Positions 9,830 to 18,901 of a stretch of 64,000 nt of DNA are shown in pieces. Below the pieces are notes generated by a model. The model had not been told where the DNA came from and made no database searches. It saw nothing but the letters and a program-made list of their open reading frames with translations. The translations under genes and the position numbers were made by a program. This DNA comes from Candidatus Brevefilum sp. (GTDB lineage Bacteria > Chloroflexota > Anaerolineae > Anaerolineales > Anaerolineaceae): NCBI GenBank assembly GCA_019428905.1, contig JAHYJN010000008.1, positions 1 through 64,000 of the forward strand. Direction: 5' to 3'. The number at the start of each line of letters is the position of its first letter. Positions within the stretch are counted from its first letter, which is position 1.

Positions 9830-9906
9830 ATTGTTTAGTGGGGACTCTTGTGATGATGTTGGTATGATGTTGGTATAATGAACAAAAGGTCTTAAAAGGA
9901 GTGATG

Positions 9907-11457
9907 ATGCCGAATCCGATTGTTGAGTGTATCCCCAATTTTTCCGAAGCGCGACGCCCCGAGGTGGTTGAGGCGATAATGGATGTAATTGCCGCAGTTG
10001 ATGGTGTGAACATCCTTGACCGGCATTCGGATATGGACCATAACCGCACGGTGATCACCTTGGTTGGGAAACCAGAAGGGGTAGAGGAAGCAGCCTTCCA
10101 GGCGATTGCTAAAGCGGGTGAATTAATCGACCTGGATCAACACCAGGGTGAACATCCCCGGATTGGTGCGACAGACGTGGTGCCTTTTGTACCGATTTCA
10201 GGCATATCGATGGTGGAATGCGTGGAGATGGCGCGCCGGTTAGGCAAACGTGTCGGTGAGGGGCTCAAGATCCCGGTTTATCTGTACGAAGAGGCCGCTA
10301 CGCAACCTGACCGGGTGAACCTGGAAAATATTCGGCGTGGTCAATACGAAACGCTCAAACAAGAGCTCGGGAAGAACCCTGCCCGTGAACCTGATTTTGG
10401 GCCTTCCAGCCTGACGGGCGCGGGCGCGACCGTGATCGGCGCTCGGCAGCCTCTGATTGCCTACAATGTGTACCTGACGACCGACGATGTCGCCATCGCC
10501 AACAAGATTGCCCGGGTTATTCGGCAATCGTCAGGGGGATTGCGGTATGTCAAGGCGATGGGTGTGCTGGTGGAAGGATTGGCACAGGTATCGATGAACC
10601 TGACCAATTTCAGGCGTACTTCGATGGCGCGGGTTGTCGAGATGATCCGACGAGAAGCCAGCCGTTACGGTGTATCAGTGCACCATTCTGAGCTGGTTGG
10701 ATTGGTGCCCAATGAAGCACTGGTGGACGCTGCTGTGTGGTATATGCAGATGGACCAGTTTGAACCCGACCAGGTGCTGGAAACACGGCTGTACGCGACT
10801 GCGGCACAACCCCAGGAAGGCCCGGTAAGTGACGAAGACCAGGGCTTTCTTGAAGCTTTGGCTTCGGGTGATCCCACGCCTGGCGGGGGTTCTGCAGCAG
10901 CCTACGGTGCCGCGATGGCGGCCTCCTTGGTGGCGATGGTCGGACGGGTGACGGTTGGAAAGAAGAAGTATGTTGAAGTTGAAGCTGAAATGTGGCGCAT
11001 GATCGAAGAAGCCACTGAGCTTCAATTGGCGATGCGCGCAGCCGTCCAAAAGGACGCCCAGGCCTTTGAAGGTTACATGAAGGCCAGGCGCTTGCCGCAG
11101 AACACCAATCAACAGAAATCAGAGCGCATCCAGGCCATCCAGGCAGCATCGATTAACGCGGCAGAAGTGCCCCTACACGTGGCGCGGCATGCTTTGCAGA
11201 TCCTCCAACTGGCGCTGAAGGCGGCTGAACTAGGAAATATCAATGCAATTTCGGATGCTGGATCTGCTGCTGCGTTCGCCAAAGCTGCGCTCGAAGGCGC
11301 CGGCTTAAATGTGTGCATCAATTTACTCGGGCTTGAGGAGGAACCTGAACCAGCCCGAATGCTTACTGAACTGAGGACGCTGGAAAAACAGGCAGCCAAA
11401 TTGAGCCAAGCGCTTAATACTGTTCTCAATGAACGCGGCGGCTTGGATCTCTCGTAA
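9907..11457 (+). CDS. Glutamate formimidoyltransferase/cyclodeaminase fusion
   Basis: 516 residues in the bifunctional FTCD layout: formiminotransferase N-domain (about 1-180, starting MPNPIVECIPNFSEARRPEV), formiminotransferase C-domain (about 181-295) and cyclodeaminase (about 315-505, starting FLEALASGDPTPGGGSAAA). It transfers the formimino group of formiminoglutamate from histidine breakdown to tetrahydrofolate and deaminates it to methenyl-THF. AAGGAG at 9896-9901 is five bases before ATG 9907, so the earlier in-frame GTG and ATG are disfavoured. No other histidine-degradation gene is in the window, so folate one-carbon supply may be its main role. Confidence 0.95.
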   Translation: MPNPIVECIPNFSEARRPEVVEAIMDVIAAVDGVNILDRHSDMDHNRTVITLVGKPEGVEEAAFQAIAKAGELIDLDQHQGEHPRIGATDVVPFVPISGISMVECVEMARRLGKRVGEGLKIPVYLYEEAATQPDRVNLENIRRGQYETLKQELGKNPAREPDFGPSSLTGAGATVIGARQPLIAYNVYLTTDDVAIANKIARVIRQSSGGLRYVKAMGVLVEGLAQVSMNLTNFRRTSMARVVEMIRREASRYGVSVHHSELVGLVPNEALVDAAVWYMQMDQFEPDQVLETRLYATAAQPQEGPVSDEDQGFLEALASGDPTPGGGSAAAYGAAMAASLVAMVGRVTVGKKKYVEVEAEMWRMIEEATELQLAMRAAVQKDAQAFEGYMKARRLPQNTNQQKSERIQAIQAASINAAEVPLHVARHALQILQLALKAAELGNINAISDAGSAAAFAKAALEGAGLNVCINLLGLEEEPEPARMLTELRTLEKQAAKLSQALNTVLNERGGLDLS

Positions 11458-11463
11458 AATTTT

Positions 11464-12507
11464 ATGTATAAGTTGTTCTTAAAGGTATTGATTGGGCTAT
11501 CCCTCTTGTTTGGTTTGTCTGCCTGCCAGACAGACGAAGTCAGCGTGGTGACGCCTGTCCTGCCAACGCGAACACCGACGATGGCTGTTCAAGATGAAGA
11601 GATCAATGGCACCCCTGAGCCGCCTGAAATTGAAGTTGTGCAACCCACACAGATCGTTCCGGAAGATGAGGACCCAGCTGGGTTTGAGGCATTCGCCTGC
11701 GGAGAGGCCTTTTGCCAGGTCCCCTGGCTGGGTTGGCTGGAACGGCCGATTGGCGAGGGCGGTACTCGAACGATCGACTACACCTATCCTTATGCCAGTA
11801 CGGGCGATGGGACGCTTGACCCGCATTTTGGGGTGGAATTTCCGAACAAGTTTGGCACCCCGGTCCAGGCAGCCCATGATGGGGAAGTGATCTTTACTGG
11901 GTGGGATCATATGACCAAGATTGGCCCTTATTTGGGCTTCTATGGCAACGTGGTGATCTTGTCTCATCCGCGCTTATTAAACGATGAACAAGACGTCTTT
12001 ACATTGTACGCACACCTATCTGAGATCAAGGTTTGGGTTGGGGACCAGGTCAAAACAGGACAGGTGATTGGGGAAGTCGGTGCGACCGGTGCAGCGATCG
12101 GTCAACACTTGCATTTCGAAACCCGGTTAGACAGCAATGATTATGATCACACAGTCAACCCGGTTTTATGGTTTGCCCCATTGGTTGAACCCGACCACCA
12201 GAGTATGGCGATGCTGGCAGGCTTGATCATTGATCCATTGGGTAACCCGGTGACAGAAGTTCCCCTGACGTTGCAGAAACTCTCATCAACAGGTGAAGTT
12301 GAAGCCAAATATTACTTACAAACATATTATCCCATCAATAACAATAGTTCATCCTTCCTTGGGGAAAATTTTGTGATGCCTGACCTGCCCCCTGGAAACT
12401 ATCGCCTTTCATTTATTACAGATTACATGTATGAGATATCGTTCAGGCTTGAGCCTGGTTCATTGGGGTTCATTACTTTTCAGCAACCGCCAAGCATAAA
12501 TGATTAG
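11464..12507 (+). CDS. M23 family peptidase lipoprotein
   Basis: 347 residues. A signal peptide ends in a lipobox (LSAC, Cys21). A Thr/Pro-rich linker is followed by a LytM/M23 domain (residues 115-240) with HFGVEF, YAHLSEIKVWVGDQVKTGQV and HLHFE. The first zinc-ligand motif reads H-x-x-x-E rather than the usual H-x-x-x-D, which I have seen described for related proteins but cannot confirm keeps activity. The C-terminal 100 residues form a carboxypeptidase-regulatory-like beta domain. It likely cuts peptidoglycan cross-links outside the membrane. It starts six bases after FTCD. Confidence 0.88.
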   Translation: MYKLFLKVLIGLSLLFGLSACQTDEVSVVTPVLPTRTPTMAVQDEEINGTPEPPEIEVVQPTQIVPEDEDPAGFEAFACGEAFCQVPWLGWLERPIGEGGTRTIDYTYPYASTGDGTLDPHFGVEFPNKFGTPVQAAHDGEVIFTGWDHMTKIGPYLGFYGNVVILSHPRLLNDEQDVFTLYAHLSEIKVWVGDQVKTGQVIGEVGATGAAIGQHLHFETRLDSNDYDHTVNPVLWFAPLVEPDHQSMAMLAGLIIDPLGNPVTEVPLTLQKLSSTGEVEAKYYLQTYYPINNNSSSFLGENFVMPDLPPGNYRLSFITDYMYEISFRLEPGSLGFITFQQPPSIND

Positions 12508-12525
12508 ATAGGAGTTATCGAGCAG

Positions 12526-13080
12526 ATGACAATCAAAGCAGACCGCTGGATCCGCCGTATGGCCCTTGAGCACAAGATGATCGACCCCTTTGAAGAAGGC
12601 CAGGTGCGCCAGGGAGTGATCTCATTTGGCACTTCTTCGTATGGATACGACATCCGTGTGGCGGATGAATATAAGATCTTTACCAATGTTCATTCTGCTG
12701 TAGTGGACCCAAAGCATTTTGACCCCCGGTCAATGGTCGATTTTCAGGGTGAGGTGTGTATTATTCCGCCCAACTCGTTTGTTTTGGCCCGCACCGTGGA
12801 GTATTTCCGCATCCCGCGCAACGTGTTGACCATCTGTGTCGGAAAGAGCACGTATGCCCGTTGCGGCATCATCGTCAATGTGACCCCGTTCGAACCGGAG
12901 TGGGAGGGTTTTGTTACGCTTGAAATTTCCAACACCACACCCCTGCCAGCCAAGATCTACTCCTTTGAGGGGATTGCCCAGGTGCTGTTCTTTGAAGCGG
13001 ATGAGGATTGTGAAGTCTCCTATGCTGATAAACAGGGTAAGTACCAGTACCAAAAGTCGATTGAACTCCCTAAACTGTAA
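12526..13080 (+). CDS. dcd: dCTP deaminase
   Basis: 184 residues, the usual length of the Dcd/DUT superfamily. The motif [19 protein letters not shown] near the N-terminus, the nucleotide-binding [20 protein letters not shown] with the catalytic Glu, and the C-terminal GKYQYQ segment are all present. It makes dUTP from dCTP, or dUMP if bifunctional. A dCMP deaminase is encoded at 35.4 kb, so two routes to dUMP exist. AGGAG lies about 12 bases upstream. Confidence 0.96.
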   Translation: MTIKADRWIRRMALEHKMIDPFEEGQVRQGVISFGTSSYGYDIRVADEYKIFTNVHSAVVDPKHFDPRSMVDFQGEVCIIPPNSFVLARTVEYFRIPRNVLTICVGKSTYARCGIIVNVTPFEPEWEGFVTLEISNTTPLPAKIYSFEGIAQVLFFEADEDCEVSYADKQGKYQYQKSIELPKL

Positions 13081-13092
13081 AGGTACGTGTTA

Positions 13093-13620
13093 ATGAAGAA
13101 GATTGTGGTGGCGTCGCTCAATCCAGTTAAGATGGATGCGGTGTTAAACGGCTTCAAGCGTTTGTTCCCAGGCGAAGATTTCCGGGTGGCACCCGTCAGT
13201 GTGGATTCGGGGGTGGAAGACCAGCCGCTTTCTGACCAGGCTGCCCATCAGGGCGCTGAGAACCGGGCAGGGGCTGCCAGGCAATCCGTTCCAGAGGGCG
13301 ATTACTGGGTGGGTGTTGAGGGCGGTTGTGACACTCTGGGCGAAGATATGATCGCCTTTGCGTGGGTGGTAGCCCTTTCAAAAGATGGGGTTGGAAGCTC
13401 ACGCACGGCTCACTTCCGCCTGCCTGCAGCAGTTCAAAAACTGGTGGAAGCTGGTATGGAGTTGGGTGATGCCGATGACCAGGTGTTTGGAAAACGAAAT
13501 TCAAAGCAAAAATCGGGCGCAGTGGGTTTATTGACCGATGATGTGATCACACGCAAGACATTATATGAGCAAGCCGTCATCCTGGCATTGATCCCCTTTA
13601 AACGCTCAGATCTGTATTGA
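13093..13620 (+). CDS. yjjX: Inosine/xanthosine triphosphatase, YjjX family
   Basis: 175 residues. KIVVASLNPVKMDAVLNGF, the SGVEDQPLSDQAAHQGAENRA segment and the YWVGVEGGCD motif are typical of YjjX/ITPase-like house-cleaning NTPases that hydrolyse non-canonical purine triphosphates. I prefer ATG 13093 over the in-frame GTG 13087, because the AGG upstream is better spaced. It lies 12 bases after dcd, which makes a small nucleotide-pool operon. Confidence 0.9.
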   Translation: MKKIVVASLNPVKMDAVLNGFKRLFPGEDFRVAPVSVDSGVEDQPLSDQAAHQGAENRAGAARQSVPEGDYWVGVEGGCDTLGEDMIAFAWVVALSKDGVGSSRTAHFRLPAAVQKLVEAGMELGDADDQVFGKRNSKQKSGAVGLLTDDVITRKTLYEQAVILALIPFKRSDLY

Positions 13621-13691
13621 CGAATTTGATCAAGGGGGATTTTGTGTTGAACGCAGCTTTTACCATGTTGATTTTCTTATCAATGGCACGA

Positions 13692-14825
13692 TCAATCCTC
13701 CAGGGAATAGGGGCTGATTTTGGGGACCCCGTTCAGCTGGACGATTACGTCGATCAAATCGTAATTTACCACGCCCTCTTGTGAGAGTTCAACCACCAGG
13801 ATGGCTGAGTAATTTGGCGGGAAAAGAAAATTGTCAAAGACGAAGTTACCCATGCTGTAGGCGATCAAACCATCTTGGTAGCGCTCAACCCGCTGCAGGA
13901 TGTGCGGATGGCTGCCAATCACCAGGGAGGCACCGCTATCGATCGCCAGGTGGGCGATCTTTTGCTGCTGGCTGGCGACTTGCTGCACGAGTTCATAACC
14001 GTTATGCACGAAGATGATGACGATGTCCGCCTGGGCTTTGGCAGCGGTCACGCCCTGCTGGACGTGTTCTTCATGGGCCCACGCCACACCTGGTTGGTTG
14101 AGGCCGGCTTCCCAGGATCGGTAATCATAGGTTGCAGGAGGGATATCCAGATACCCCAGGAACGCCAAACGCAGGCCGTTGACCTCAATCATCACGGGGG
14201 CATGTGCCTCCCAGGCGTTCATGCCCGCTCCAACTGAATCGATCCCCTGCGCAGCCAGGCTGTCAAGCGTGTCAGCCAGAGCCAGTGGGCCGTAATCCAG
14301 GATGTGATTATTGGCCAGGTTGACCAGATTAAACCCGCCATATCCCAGGGATTTAGCTGCGGCAAGCGGCGCCCGGAAAGCGTAGGTTTTCTCTTCCGGA
14401 GTGCCGCGTGCTGAAATCGGCGATTCGAGGTTGCCCACCGTGACGTCTGCGGACCTGAGGGTATCCGCCGTAAATTGGAAGGGCGCTTCATGGCCTTGTG
14501 CTTCAATCATGTCGCCGATTGTCCTGCCCAGCATGACATCCCCGACGGCCATCAGGATCACCTGTCCTGAGGGTGTGGTACTGGGCTCTATGGTTGGCGA
14601 TGGGTCAAGTCGTGGAGTGATCGTTTCGGTCGGTGGCGCAATGGTCTGAGAAGCTGTCAGGGAAAGGATGAGGGCGGGCGTGGGGTTCGTATTTTCGGTT
14701 CTTGGGGCTGATGAAACTCTGACGGATGGTGTTGCTGCGCTGGTCTGGCAGGCTGTTGTGATGGATGAAAGCAGTAATGCAAACGTGAATAAATGAAGAA
14801 AAGGCTTGTTACGGTAATTAATCAA
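13692..14825 (-). CDS. CapA family lipoprotein
   Basis: 377 residues. A signal peptide ends TTAC (Cys27), a Thr/Ser/Pro-rich linker spans residues 30-88, and the CapA metallophosphoesterase-like domain follows (residues 90-365). Visible motifs are GDVMLGRTIGD, NLANNHILDYG, and GSHPHILQRVERYQDGLIAYSMGNFVFDN. CapA/PgsA proteins take part in poly-gamma-glutamate or capsule metabolism at the cell surface, but many stand-alone members have no proven role. No capB/capC genes are near. Confidence 0.92.
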   Translation of the reverse strand: MINYRNKPFLHLFTFALLLSSITTACQTSAATPSVRVSSAPRTENTNPTPALILSLTASQTIAPPTETITPRLDPSPTIEPSTTPSGQVILMAVGDVMLGRTIGDMIEAQGHEAPFQFTADTLRSADVTVGNLESPISARGTPEEKTYAFRAPLAAAKSLGYGGFNLVNLANNHILDYGPLALADTLDSLAAQGIDSVGAGMNAWEAHAPVMIEVNGLRLAFLGYLDIPPATYDYRSWEAGLNQPGVAWAHEEHVQQGVTAAKAQADIVIIFVHNGYELVQQVASQQQKIAHLAIDSGASLVIGSHPHILQRVERYQDGLIAYSMGNFVFDNFLFPPNYSAILVVELSQEGVVNYDLIDVIVQLNGVPKISPYSLED

Positions 14826-14929
14826 TTTAAATGTGAAATAATCGCAAGATGCATTGATTAGGCTTGATACTTGACGGCTGAAAGCGATCGCGATTGGCAG
14901 TGCGTAGGCATTGTAAACGCGATCTTTCG

Positions 14930-15328
14930 TTAGCGGCTTGAACGCCGCAGCATGAGGAGGATCAAGCCAAAAACGAACCCGCCCAGGATGATCAGGATCG
15001 CATCCTGGCGTTCATTGCGATCTTCCAGGAAGACGAAGGTTTCTGTATGGCCTAGTTTGGAAACTGGTTCTGCATGCTGTGTCTCTGGCTGCGGAATTGC
15101 TTTTGGCGCGGCTTTCTTTGTCTTCTTTTCGCCAATGGTGATAAAGGGCATCAATGACAGCAGCTTGATTTGGTTAATCCCTGGCACCCGCACCAGATCA
15201 TTGATGTCTGTGTAGGGTCTGTCATCAATAATGCCCTGTGCCAGGCCTGGCCCAATGCCGCGGATGGCAACCAATTCCTCGAGCGACGCACGATTAACAT
15301 TTACTAAATTTAAAGGTGATTCGGTCAT
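14930..15328 (-). CDS. ComEA-like helix-hairpin-helix protein with C-terminal anchor
   Basis: 132 residues. Two helix-hairpin-helix motifs at residues 8-60 (LVNVNRASLEELVAIRGIGP and DINDLVRVPGINQIKLLSL) match the DNA-binding part of ComEA. Instead of an N-terminal membrane anchor, the single hydrophobic helix is at the C-terminus (residues 110-127, followed by RRSSR). That would place the HhH domain in the cytoplasm unless export is unusual, so a role in DNA uptake is doubtful. A consensus-like promoter precedes it. Confidence 0.8.
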   Translation of the reverse strand: MTESPLNLVNVNRASLEELVAIRGIGPGLAQGIIDDRPYTDINDLVRVPGINQIKLLSLMPFITIGEKKTKKAAPKAIPQPETQHAEPVSKLGHTETFVFLEDRNERQDAILIILGGFVFGLILLMLRRSSR

Positions 15329-15399
15329 GTTGATCTCCTGTAGTTCGTGTCTTGCATTTTTACAGCCGCGTGTACCGATGCTGTTCTTTACTACTTATT

Positions 15400-15428
15400 A
15401 GTATAACTTGATTAAGCGCTTATTTCAA
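15400..15428 (-). promoter_or_regulatory. Promoter of the ComEA-like gene
   Basis: On the minus strand TTGAAA (15423-15428) and TATACT (15400-15405) are separated by exactly 17 bases. Confidence 0.7.
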
Positions 15429-15619
15429 TTTTACCATCGAGCTGGCGAGAGATTGATCAGTACCAAAAGCCGTTTGGGTTTCTCGGCGACGCTTAAAGGG
15501 GCGTCTTGGCGAACTTAAACGGTTTACAGGGTGAAAATCCTGTGCTATAAAAGGGGGAGATGATCGTGATGAATACAGCAGTTGAGATTCCATTAGCCTT
15601 AGAGAGGTGTTGAACTGGG

Positions 15620-16066
15620 ATGACCTTTGAGCAACCCTTTTGGAAGAGAAAAACCCTCGAAGAGATGACCGCTGCAGAGTGGGAGTCCCTGTGTGATGGG
15701 TGCGCCAAATGCTGCCTGCACAAGATCGAGGATGAGGACAGCGGTCTGGTGTATTTCACGAATGTCGCCTGCCGGTTGCTAGATCTTAACGCTTGCCGGT
15801 GCCAGGATTACCCTCACCGCACTGAAAAAGTGAAAGATTGTGCCTACCTGACGCCTGAAATGGTGCGCACGATCAGTTGGCTGCCTGTCTCCTGTGCTTA
15901 TCGGCGGTTGGCGGAAGGCCGCGAGTTGGCCTGGTGGCACCCATTAGTCTCTGGTGATCCGAACACCGTTCGACTGGTGGGTATATCCGTGTTCGGCAAG
16001 GCCATCCCTGAAGCACAAGCAGACCTGGACATGCTTGAGGAGATGGTGGTGGACTGGTTTGATTAA
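15620..16066 (+). CDS. YcgN/YkgJ family cysteine-cluster protein
   Basis: 148 residues. The segment [11 protein letters not shown] plus later [15 protein letters not shown] gives the conserved C-x2-C-x3-C..C pattern of the YkgJ/UPF0260 family, which may bind zinc or an iron-sulfur cluster. The Trp-rich C-terminal part ([13 protein letters not shown]) matches YcgN. The function is not established. It has a weak ribosome binding site and no close operon partners. Confidence 0.88.
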   Translation: MTFEQPFWKRKTLEEMTAAEWESLCDGCAKCCLHKIEDEDSGLVYFTNVACRLLDLNACRCQDYPHRTEKVKDCAYLTPEMVRTISWLPVSCAYRRLAEGRELAWWHPLVSGDPNTVRLVGISVFGKAIPEAQADLDMLEEMVVDWFD

Positions 16067-16205
16067 GCGCGTGGCGCCATTGAGTGACACATCAGCGTTT
16101 TTTTGATGAGCGTTTGGTTTCAAATTTTTAATAAATCGCAAACTTAAGGTATACTAGTGGCAAACCAAGGTGATGCACAATGATGTGTGATCGAAGGGTC
16201 AAAAT

Positions 16206-16559
16206 ATGTCTGAATCCGAAAAATTAAAGGTTGAAATGAAAGACTTGTTGATTGCTGTCGTCCAGGGGCAGGATGCGGATATGGCGATTGACGCTTTACT
16301 GGATGCGGAATTTGTGGTGACGCGTCTGCCCAGCGTGGGGGCGTTCCTCGGACGTAAAAATTCCACATTGATGATCGGGTCAGGCACGGATCGAAAAGAA
16401 TTGGCGATTGAGATCCTGAACAAAACCTGCCGCCAGAGGGTGGCCTTTATCGCCGTGCCGATGGAAAACTCACCGCTGCCCATGCCAGCGCCGACGCCGG
16501 TTACCGTCGGCGGGGCGAGCATTTTTACCATTGAAGTTGAACAATATGAGGAAATTTAA
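16206..16559 (+). CDS. Cyclic-di-AMP receptor-like PII protein (copy 1)
   Basis: 117 residues of the DarA/PstA family (PII fold, cyclic-di-AMP binding). The T-loop segment reads RLPSVGAFLGRKNSTLMIGS; compared with B. subtilis DarA (ASTGGFL..NTTFMIGVED), key positions of the nucleotide pocket have changed. It keeps the long B-loop (PMENSPLPMPAPTPVTVGGA) typical of DarA. Tandem with copy 2, two bases apart. A TATACT -10 lies at 16150-16155. It is probably a trimeric signalling protein, perhaps mixed with copy 2. Confidence 0.88.
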   Translation: MSESEKLKVEMKDLLIAVVQGQDADMAIDALLDAEFVVTRLPSVGAFLGRKNSTLMIGSGTDRKELAIEILNKTCRQRVAFIAVPMENSPLPMPAPTPVTVGGASIFTIEVEQYEEI

Positions 16560-16561
16560 CG

Positions 16562-16828
16562 ATGAAACTGATCATTGCCATTATCAAAGATGAGGATAAC
16601 GATGCCGTTTCAAAAGCCCTGACGGAAAATGAATTCAGGGTGACCTTTATTGCTTCTACCGGCGGATTTTTACGCAGCGGCCGCAGCACCTTGTTGGTCG
16701 GTGTTGAGGACGAGCAGGTTGAGAAAGCGCTGGAGATTATCCGCACCAGCTGTAAGCAGCCGGATAAAAGCAAGGAGAAACGAGCGACGATTTTTGTATT
16801 AAAGGTCGATCAATTCACACAATTGTGA
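16562..16828 (+). CDS. Cyclic-di-AMP receptor-like PII protein (copy 2)
   Basis: 88 residues. MKLIIAIIKDEDNDAVSKAL and the T-loop IASTGGFLRSGRSTLLVGVE closely follow DarA/PstA, so the cyclic-di-AMP pocket looks intact. The B-loop is cut to a short charged turn (CKQPDKSKEKRATIF), unlike copy 1. GAGGAAA precedes the ATG. The two paralogues have thus lost complementary parts, which suggests a shared heterotrimer or divided roles. Confidence 0.88.
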   Translation: MKLIIAIIKDEDNDAVSKALTENEFRVTFIASTGGFLRSGRSTLLVGVEDEQVEKALEIIRTSCKQPDKSKEKRATIFVLKVDQFTQL

Positions 16829-16960
16829 GAAATGGCTATCTGACTCACCTTATTTCCGCGACTTTGGCACAGGGTTTGACGTAATCATATGTGAGCAGCT
16901 AATCGCACGGAGATTGCGAATTTATTGAACACACTCAATCGACAAGAATAGGAGAAAATG

Positions 16961-17632
16961 ATGGATTTTGGATTATCTTTCAGTTATGTTTTTAAGGACA
17001 AGGAATGGTTTGGCAAGGTGGCTGTTCCTGCCCTGTGCAGCTTAATCCCCGTGGTCGGCCCATTTGTTGTGATTGGCTGGGGATTGAAGGCGACAAAAAA
17101 TGTGATCGACGGGTATGTTGAAAATGCCCTGCCCAAATTGGATTTCGGTGCAGACCTGGGGCGTGGATTTATGGCCTGGCTGATCACTGCAATTTATAGC
17201 CTGCCAGTTGCCATCGTTGTGGGGATTTCCGGTTCCTTATTTGGGTTTGCCGACGGCGTCTATGAAGAAGCTTTTCGAGTGATTTTAATGATCGTTGGCG
17301 GTTGCTTCGGTTTGTTTGGTTTCCTGCTTGCCCTACTGATCGGCTTAATGGGGATGGCTGGTGTGGCGAATTATGTTGCCAAGGGTCAATTTGGTGCAGC
17401 TTTCAAGTTCAAAGAGGTCTTCGGATTGCTTAAGAAATCCTTTGTGTCCTGGCTGCTGGTTCTGGTTGGTGGGTTTATCGCCATGGGAATTATCGCTCCT
17501 TTGGGTACGATAGTGTGCATCATTGGTGCGTTGTTTACATCAGCTTATGCAACCGCAGTTTACTCACACCTGCTGGGACAGGCTTATAATAAATCCGCCA
17601 CCCCTGTGCTGGCTGAGGTTGAAGTTTTGTAG
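16961..17632 (+). CDS. DUF4013 family membrane protein
   Basis: 223 residues with about five hydrophobic segments and the N-terminal FSYVFKDKEWFGKVAVPALC motif of DUF4013. These small integral membrane proteins are widespread in archaea and Chloroflexota; no function is known. AGGAG (16950-16954) favours the second of two consecutive ATG codons. It follows the PII pair by 130 bases on the same strand, so a link to cyclic-di-AMP signalling is possible but not shown. A strong terminator follows. Confidence 0.85.
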   Translation: MDFGLSFSYVFKDKEWFGKVAVPALCSLIPVVGPFVVIGWGLKATKNVIDGYVENALPKLDFGADLGRGFMAWLITAIYSLPVAIVVGISGSLFGFADGVYEEAFRVILMIVGGCFGLFGFLLALLIGLMGMAGVANYVAKGQFGAAFKFKEVFGLLKKSFVSWLLVLVGGFIAMGIIAPLGTIVCIIGALFTSAYATAVYSHLLGQAYNKSATPVLAEVEVL

Positions 17633-17658
17633 CCATTCGAGAACAATTTTAATAAAAT

Positions 17659-17690
17659 AAAGAGTCACTTTCGAGTGACTCTTTTTGTTT
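17659..17690 (+). terminator. Strong rho-independent terminator
   Basis: agagtcact (17661-17669), loop ttcg, agtgactct (17674-17682), then TTTTTGTTT. It serves the DUF4013 gene and may work in both directions with the convergent AMMECR1 gene. Confidence 0.85.
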
Positions 17691-17701
17691 AAGCATTTGA
17701 A

Positions 17702-18271
17702 TTATTCCTGAAATTCTTGTACCTGGTAAACAAACACATCCAGTTTCTTCTTGCGCCACAGGTCACCCGACCCTCCCATTTTCATGCACAGATGGGACAA
17801 GAACTCTTCAGGATCCGGCAGCTTATCCCACACCTGGGGTAGGAAGGTCGCTTTGCGCAGGCCGTCTTGCAGGATAACGCCGTCGATGTGCGGCCTGAGC
17901 CTGGCGATGAGGTCTCGCGGGCCCTGGTACTCAAGCCGGGTGCGCGGCGTGAGAGCCGATACCTCGACCTGAATATGGGGCAATTCCGCCGGCTTTACCC
18001 GTGGGAAGCGGTAATCCTGTAAGGCAGCAGCAACAGCGTGCTCCTGGACATCGAGCGCCAGCGGCTGGTAGGGGTCCAGCGCGCCAATGCAGCCGCGCAA
18101 GTTGCCAGCGATGGTCAGGGTCACGAAGGAGGCGCCTGGTTCCCGAAGCGCTGGCGGGAGGTCATCAAGCTCAATCTGTGGTACAGGGTCGCCGCGGACT
18201 GCATTTTCCAGCGCCTGGCGGGCGGTGGTTAACAGGATGTCTTGCTCAGTTGTGGTTAATTCATGGGTCAT
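17702..18271 (-). CDS. AMMECR1-domain protein (AmmeMemoRadiSam system protein A)
   Basis: 189 residues. The conserved LRGCIGAL motif near residue 59 and DYRFPRVKPAEL identify the AMMECR1 fold, TIGR00296. In many anaerobes this gene sits with a MEMO-like gene and a radical SAM gene; neither is in the window. I chose ATG 18271, which forms an ATGA overlap with the upstream flavin reductase gene; an upstream in-frame ATG at 18292 lies inside that gene. The function is unproven, with modification of a protein or small molecule suspected. Confidence 0.9.
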   Translation of the reverse strand: MTHELTTTEQDILLTTARQALENAVRGDPVPQIELDDLPPALREPGASFVTLTIAGNLRGCIGALDPYQPLALDVQEHAVAAALQDYRFPRVKPAELPHIQVEVSALTPRTRLEYQGPRDLIARLRPHIDGVILQDGLRKATFLPQVWDKLPDPEEFLSHLCMKMGGSGDLWRKKKLDVFVYQVQEFQE

Positions 18272-18765
18272 CGGTTTGCCAGCCTCCGCCAATCGCGGTT
18301 GAAATACAATAGGGGGGCACGACCATCGGCATTGCTTTGGCTTGCTAAGACTTCACCGAAGAAGACGGTGCTTGCACCAACGTCGAAGGCATTCACCACC
18401 TGGCAATCCAGGTAAGCCAGCCCGCCTTTGATTAAAGGTGCACCGGTGACCATGGTAAAGGTGTCCAAGCCTGCAAAACGGGGTTGATCCTCTCCCATCT
18501 GGCCAGCAAAGCGCTTGGCAAGGGTTTCCTGGTCGATACCAAGGATGGTCACCCCAAAGGCGCGGCCGGCATTGACCGCTTGCTGGGTGCGGGTGCTTTG
18601 CTGCAACGCGACCATGACGGTGGGCGGTGAGAGGGCGATGGAAGTGAAACTGTTGACGGTCATCCCATGGAAAACGCCAGCCTGGCAGGCTGTGACGATG
18701 GCCACGCCAGTGATCCATGATCGCATGACCTGTTTAAGTTGTTCTTGATGGATATGATCGCTCAT
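18268..18765 (-). CDS. Flavin reductase family protein
   Basis: 165 residues. The FMN-binding split barrel of the HpaC/NTA-MoxB-like flavin reductases is recognisable from TGVAIVTACQAGVFHGMTVN, SFTSIALSPPTVMVAL and the C-terminal PLLYFNRDWRRL. It supplies reduced flavin using NAD(P)H. It is coupled to AMMECR1 by a four-base overlap and is preceded by a near-consensus promoter. Confidence 0.93.
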   Translation of the reverse strand: MSDHIHQEQLKQVMRSWITGVAIVTACQAGVFHGMTVNSFTSIALSPPTVMVALQQSTRTQQAVNAGRAFGVTILGIDQETLAKRFAGQMGEDQPRFAGLDTFTMVTGAPLIKGGLAYLDCQVVNAFDVGASTVFFGEVLASQSNADGRAPLLYFNRDWRRLANR

Positions 18766-18785
18766 GTTTTCCCTTCGATAGATTT

Positions 18786-18814
18786 GTTATACTTTGTCCC
18801 CGCACATGCGTCAA
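18786..18814 (-). promoter_or_regulatory. Promoter of the flavin reductase-AMMECR1 operon
   Basis: Minus-strand TTGACG (18809-18814) and TATAAC (18786-18791) with a 17-base spacer, about 20 bases before the flavin reductase start. Confidence 0.75.
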
Positions 18815-18901
18815 GCCAGTATTTAGGCCGATAATCGAGCATTGGCATGAAGCTGATTTGAACCTGTCAAAAAAGCGAGACTTAAGGTAACATAATATTC
18901 T

